From an uncultured SAR116 cluster alpha proteobacterium (lineage in GTDB: Bacteria > Pseudomonadota > Alphaproteobacteria > Puniceispirillales > Marisalimonadaceae), in assembly GCA_902517815.1 (NCBI GenBank), contig CABYED010000002.1:124001-188000 (forward strand): 64,000 bases of DNA, in the 5' to 3' direction. Positions 60,454 through 64,000 of this stretch are shown here, in pieces. Below the pieces are notes generated by a model. It was given only the letters and a program-made list of their open reading frames with translations, searched no databases and had not been told where the DNA came from. Within the stretch, counting starts at the first letter, position 1. The number at the start of each line of letters is the position of its first letter. The translations under genes and the position numbers were made by a program.

Positions 60454-62799
60454 CTATTTATTTACAATGCTGGGTTTGTGTGAAATGTTTATTTCTGGTA
60501 ATTCCTTAGTATATTTTTTTATTTCTACTAAAGTTGAATGTGCTGTTGGTCCTTGAGCTAGAGAAGATGTGCCAATGTCTTCTGTCAAAACATTTGGATT
60601 TCCATGTATACAAAAATCACCATCATTTATTGGATCATACCATGCGCCAACAGCTAGAAAAACAACTCCTTTCATGACCTCATTACTTATGATCACTCCG
60701 GCAAGGCATTTGCCTCTTTTATTGAACACCTCAACTATGTCACCGTTAATTAATCCTCTTGATTGTGCATCTTGAGGATGTATTTTTATAGGTTCTCTAC
60801 CTAATATTTTATAATTTTGACTTTCAGAACCATTGTCAAGTTGACTGTGTAATCTATTGTGTGGTTGACCTGAAATTAATTGAAGTGAATATTTATTTGT
60901 TAAATTTGATCCAAGCCATTCTTTTTGTTCCAACCAAGTTGGGTGTCCAGGGCAATCTTGATAGTTAAAACTATCAACTGTTTCAGAAAAAATTTCTATT
61001 TTCCCGGATGGTGTTGAGATAGGATTTTTTTTAGGATCTTTTCTAAAATCTTCTAATAATATAGTTTGTTTTTTAGGAAACAATACTTCTTGAAAACCAT
61101 TTTTCCAAAATTTATCAAATTCAGGCAAAGTAAATCCTTCTTCTTTTGCTTTACTTCTTGCTTCATCCCAAATAAACCTAAGCCATTCATCTTCATTTTT
61201 ATTCTCAGTGAATTTATCTTTAAAATTTAATTTTGAAGCAATTTCAGAAAAAATTTCATAGTCAGATTTAGACTCTCCTATAGGTTCAATTACTTTATGC
61301 ATTGGTGAAATCGTCTGATCCCAATGTTTAATACTTATATCATTTCTCTCCAAAGAAGTTGTTGCTGGTAATATTATATCAGAGTGTCTTGCAAGACTAT
61401 TCCACCAGATTTCATTTACAATTATAGTGTCAGGTTGCTTAAATGCTTTGCTTAGCTTTTTTAGGTTCATTTGATGATGAAAGGGATTACCACCTGCCCA
61501 ATATACCAACTTTATATCTGGGTATTTTATTTCTTTTCCATTATAAGAAAAAACTTTCCCTGGTTCTAATAGCATATCTGAAATTCTGGCCACAGGAATA
61601 AACTCAGAAACACGATTTTTGAACTGCTCTAATGAAGGCCACTTAAAATGTTGAACTGGATTTCCAATACCATTTTCTGCACTGTATCCAAGGCCAAAAC
61701 CACCGCCAGGAAGTCCTATTTGTCCTAACACACAAGCAAGAACAGTTATCATCCAATGTGGCTGTTCACCATACTGCTGCCTTTGTAAGCCCCAAGCTCC
61801 AGTAATCATTGTTCTACTTGAGGACATTTTTTTGGCTAAATTATAAATTGTATTACTCGGAATCCCAGTGATTTTAGATGCCCAGAAAGGTGTCTTAGCT
61901 TTGCCATCGGATATACCTTTTATATATTGAACAAATTTGTCGTATCCAACACAATATTTGTTAAGGAAATCTCTGTCAGCTAGGCTTTCTATTTCTAAAA
62001 TATACGCAATACTAAGCATTAATGCTGTATCTGTACCTGGTCTTATTTTTACCCATTCAGCTTTACTTATTATATCAGCTTCCATTTCCATTGGGCTAAT
62101 GTTAATAAATTCTATACCTTTTTGTGCACATCTTTTTATGTAATCTTTAGTTGTGTGTTTTCCAACTCCCCCAGAGGTCACTTGTGCATTTTTTAGAGGT
62201 AATCCGCCAAACATAACTATTAATTCAGTATTATCTTTAATATTATTCCAATCAGTGTGAGTATCAAGAAATTGTCGATATGTCATACCAATTACATGGG
62301 GCATAATTGTTTCACTAGCTGCATAAGAATAAGTGTTTACTGACCTAGTATATCCTCCATAGCAATTAAAAAATCTATGAAGTTGACTTTGAGCATGATG
62401 AAATCTTCCAGCAGAACCCCAACCATAAGAGCCAGCAAAGAATGCTTTATTTTTAAATTTTTTTTTGATTCTACTTAGTTCAAAAGCAACAATATCAATT
62501 GCCTCTTCCCAGCTAATAGGTACAAAACTGTCTAAACCTCTTTTATCCCTACTTCGTTTTCCAGTCAAAGCCATTTTACTATTGGCTAATTCTTTCCGAA
62601 TTTCTCTAAGGTAACCTTTTCGAACATGAGGCACTCTTATTCGTAATTCATCGTTAATGCTGTTTATAATACCATTAGCTATCTTAGAGGGGTCTTTATC
62701 ATTTTCATATGGGCGTATTCCAACTAGCTTCTCACTTTCTAATTCAGCATAATAGCTACCCCAATGAAAGGATGTTGGCTTTCTTATTTTACTTGGCAT
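60454..62799 (-). CDS. Molybdopterin oxidoreductase, BisC/DMSO-reductase type, cytoplasmic
   Basis: A 781-aa single-subunit molybdoenzyme of the DMSO/TMAO/biotin-sulfoxide reductase group. No Tat signal and no N-terminal Fe-S cysteines, which points to a cytoplasmic BisC-like enzyme. The Mo-ligand serine is expected in NTYSYAASETIMPHV (about S158). Cofactor-binding segments include GAWGLQRQQYGEQPHWMITVLACVLGQIGLPGGGFG, YWAGGNPFHHQ and LISGQPHNRLHSQLDNG. Start ATG has AAGAGGGAAG upstream. The substrate (biotin or methionine sulfoxide, or an N-oxide) is not decided by sequence. It lies between an FAD/Fe-S dehydrogenase (upstream in transcription) and a racemase-like gene. Confidence 0.9.
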   Translation of the reverse strand: MPSKIRKPTSFHWGSYYAELESEKLVGIRPYENDKDPSKIANGIINSINDELRIRVPHVRKGYLREIRKELANSKMALTGKRSRDKRGLDSFVPISWEEAIDIVAFELSRIKKKFKNKAFFAGSYGWGSAGRFHHAQSQLHRFFNCYGGYTRSVNTYSYAASETIMPHVIGMTYRQFLDTHTDWNNIKDNTELIVMFGGLPLKNAQVTSGGVGKHTTKDYIKRCAQKGIEFINISPMEMEADIISKAEWVKIRPGTDTALMLSIAYILEIESLADRDFLNKYCVGYDKFVQYIKGISDGKAKTPFWASKITGIPSNTIYNLAKKMSSSRTMITGAWGLQRQQYGEQPHWMITVLACVLGQIGLPGGGFGLGYSAENGIGNPVQHFKWPSLEQFKNRVSEFIPVARISDMLLEPGKVFSYNGKEIKYPDIKLVYWAGGNPFHHQMNLKKLSKAFKQPDTIIVNEIWWNSLARHSDIILPATTSLERNDISIKHWDQTISPMHKVIEPIGESKSDYEIFSEIASKLNFKDKFTENKNEDEWLRFIWDEARSKAKEEGFTLPEFDKFWKNGFQEVLFPKKQTILLEDFRKDPKKNPISTPSGKIEIFSETVDSFNYQDCPGHPTWLEQKEWLGSNLTNKYSLQLISGQPHNRLHSQLDNGSESQNYKILGREPIKIHPQDAQSRGLINGDIVEVFNKRGKCLAGVIISNEVMKGVVFLAVGAWYDPINDGDFCIHGNPNVLTEDIGTSSLAQGPTAHSTLVEIKKYTKELPEINISHKPSIVNK

Positions 62800-62840
62800 T
62801 CTTCCCTCTTAAAATAATAAGACTAAATCTTAAATTGTTT

Positions 62841-64000
62841 TTAGTAAATTATATTTTGATCTAGAAACTTTGCTAAATGAATAGCTTCTCTATCAAGACC
62901 ATCTTTAATTTGACATCTACAAGATATACCATCTGCTATTATAGTGGTTTTATCTTTATTTCTATTAATTGCTGGGAAAAGTTTTTCATTAGCCATTTTT
63001 ATTGAAATATCATATGTATCCTTGTCATAACCAAAAGAACCTGCCATCCCACAACAGCTTGTTTCTATTGTTTCAACTTCAGCACCTTTAATATTTTTTA
63101 ATATATTTTCAATTGGTTTTACGACATCAAAAGCTTTTTGATGACAGTGACTATGAAGTAAGACTTTTTTAGTTAAATTTTTGAATTTTAATTCTTCACT
63201 ATGCTTTGATAGTAATTCTTCAAATGTATATGAGTAATTTTTTAAATAATCTGTTTCTTCATTTTTTATTAAGTTTGGTATTTCGTCCCTAAATGAAAGA
63301 ATACAAGAAGGTTCTAAGCCAACAATAGATATTCCATTTTTAAGGTAAGGCTTATATGTTTCTAATATATTTAAAACCTCATTTTTTGCATGATTAATAA
63401 GTCCATTGGTTAGATATGTTCTGCCACAACAAAGTATTTTTCTTGAATTTTCTAAAGTTGGAATAAATGGGAAGTAGCCTGCTTTTTTTAAAACTTTTAT
63501 TGCTGATCTCACGTTTTCAGGTTCATAATATCGATTAAATGTATCCACGAATAAAATGACAGGAATAGATTTTTCATTTGTGTTCAAATTACTTGGTAAT
63601 TCATTATCCCTAAAATAATCTTGCCGCCATTTTGGAAGAGGTCTTTTTGCTGTGAAACCGAGAAATATTTCACTCAGTTTTGCTAATCCAGGTAACTTAT
63701 CTCTTAAATTGAAAATAAAAGAAAATTTTGATGCAATTGATGCATAATATGGAAGAAATGCAACAAGTTTGCTTTTAATGTCTAATCCAAATTTTTTTGC
63801 TTTTAGACTTGAAATTTCGATTTTCATTTTTGACATATCAACACCTGTCGGGCATTCACGTTTGCATGCCTTACAAGATACACAAAGTTTCATTGTGTCA
63901 TTCATTTTTTCACTTGATAACGCATCTTTACCTAGTTGTCCTGAAAGAGCTAATCTAAGCGTGTTTGCTCTTCCTCTTGTAGAGTCCTTTTCATCTTTTG
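62841..64000 (-). CDS. FAD-linked/Fe-S D-2-hydroxyacid dehydrogenase (YdiJ-like fusion), C-terminal part
   Basis: The track begins at an internal Met (63905), but the same frame stays open to the window edge (DSTRGRANTLRLALSGQLG), so the gene continues beyond 64000. Visible are about 386 C-terminal residues: a ferredoxin-type cluster (CVSCKACKRECPTG), then two CCG domains (ILCCGRTYLTNG and ETSCCGMAGSFGYDKDTYD with HSHCHQKA). The RGRANTLR segment is the linker of the GlcD-GlcF type fusion (YdiJ/Dld-II), where the missing N-terminal half would hold the FAD domain. It oxidises D-2-hydroxy acids such as D-lactate or D-2-hydroxyglutarate to the respiratory chain. 41 nt before the molybdoenzyme gene. 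Confidence 0.9.
   Translation of the reverse strand, partial: KDEKDSTRGRANTLRLALSGQLGKDALSSEKMNDTMKLCVSCKACKRECPTGVDMSKMKIEISSLKAKKFGLDIKSKLVAFLPYYASIASKFSFIFNLRDKLPGLAKLSEIFLGFTAKRPLPKWRQDYFRDNELPSNLNTNEKSIPVILFVDTFNRYYEPENVRSAIKVLKKAGYFPFIPTLENSRKILCCGRTYLTNGLINHAKNEVLNILETYKPYLKNGISIVGLEPSCILSFRDEIPNLIKNEETDYLKNYSYTFEELLSKHSEELKFKNLTKKVLLHSHCHQKAFDVVKPIENILKNIKGAEVETIETSCCGMAGSFGYDKDTYDISIKMANEKLFPAINRNKDKTTIIADGISCRCQIKDGLDREAIHLAKFLDQNIIY

Noticed and set aside
1-64000. CRISPR array, insertion sequence, prophage, toxin-antitoxin or defence system
   Set aside because: No regularly spaced repeats, transposase, integrase, phage or nuclease-defence motifs in any frame that I could recognise.

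Overview
The window reads as one contiguous piece of a compact, AT-rich (about 30% G+C by eye) alphaproteobacterial chromosome. The taxonomic clue is gene order: murA - DUF2948 - (hisG) - hisD - infA - maf - RNase E/G-like - yacG - tRNA-Phe is a conserved alphaproteobacterial string. Low G+C, very short spacers, many 1-8 nt gene overlaps and many TRAP/ABC uptake systems suggest a streamlined marine lineage (SAR11/HIMB59/AEGEAN-169-like); that placement is inference. No mobile element, CRISPR array, rRNA or transcription factor gene was found.

Layout. (1) 1-12.8 kb, housekeeping: partial thrS (minus strand, clearly higher G+C than everything else), divergent infC-rpmI-rplT-pheS-pheT, tRNA-Thr, a small basic ORF, murA, DUF2948, hisGD, infA, maf, RNase E/G-like, yacG, tRNA-Phe. 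(2) 13-16.6 kb: a small catabolic module (D-2-hydroxyacid dehydrogenase, HpcH/HpaI aldolase, quinone-oxidoreductase-like MDR, TauE-type permease). (3) 16.6-25.4 kb, minus strand: orphan FecR-domain protein, BMP-type (nucleoside-like) ABC importer, then a TAXI-TRAP transporter with a 61-aa membrane partner. (4) 25.5-31.7 kb, plus strand: HMG-CoA-lyase-like enzyme, CaiB CoA-transferase, enoyl-CoA hydratase, isopropylmalate/isocitrate-type dehydrogenase, PrpF isomerase, AbrB-type membrane protein, probably a di/tricarboxylate CoA-thioester pathway fed by the TAXI transporter. (5) 31.7-34.4 kb: GFA protein, DapA-family protein, LDH2-type dehydrogenase. (6) 34.4-40 kb: upp, a canonical hydantoin-racemase-family enzyme and a PotABCD-like ABC importer. 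(7) 40.1-53.1 kb: a nearly complete purine-ring catabolic cluster: xdhAB, 8-oxoguanine/guanine deaminase, allA, alc, a hydantoinase/dihydropyrimidinase, puuD, uraH, uraD, a DapA-fold protein, a racemase-like protein and puuE. (8) 53.2-60.4 kb: TRAP DctPQM, ATP-dependent hydantoinase HyuA and HyuB (hyuB carries a 1-nt frameshift in a T6 run), and a third racemase-like protein. (9) 60.4-64 kb: cytoplasmic BisC-like molybdoenzyme and a partial FAD/Fe-S D-2-hydroxyacid dehydrogenase running off the end.

How they work together: the BMP and Pot-like importers plausibly bring in nucleosides, bases or related N-heterocycles. XdhAB and the deaminase converge on urate. PuuD-UraH-UraD give allantoin, PuuE and/or the hydantoinase open it, and Alc plus AllA release urea and glyoxylate. 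DctPQM-HyuAB plus racemase-family proteins look like an attached hydantoin/cyclic-ureide branch. The most notable observations are: two of three Asp/Glu/hydantoin-racemase paralogues have lost both catalytic cysteines; a DapA-fold protein in the purine block keeps only the Schiff-base lysine; every one of four transporter operons has a strong hairpin immediately after its binding-protein gene, one of them enclosing the next gene's start codon; and 47 kb of catabolic genes carry no recognisable regulator.
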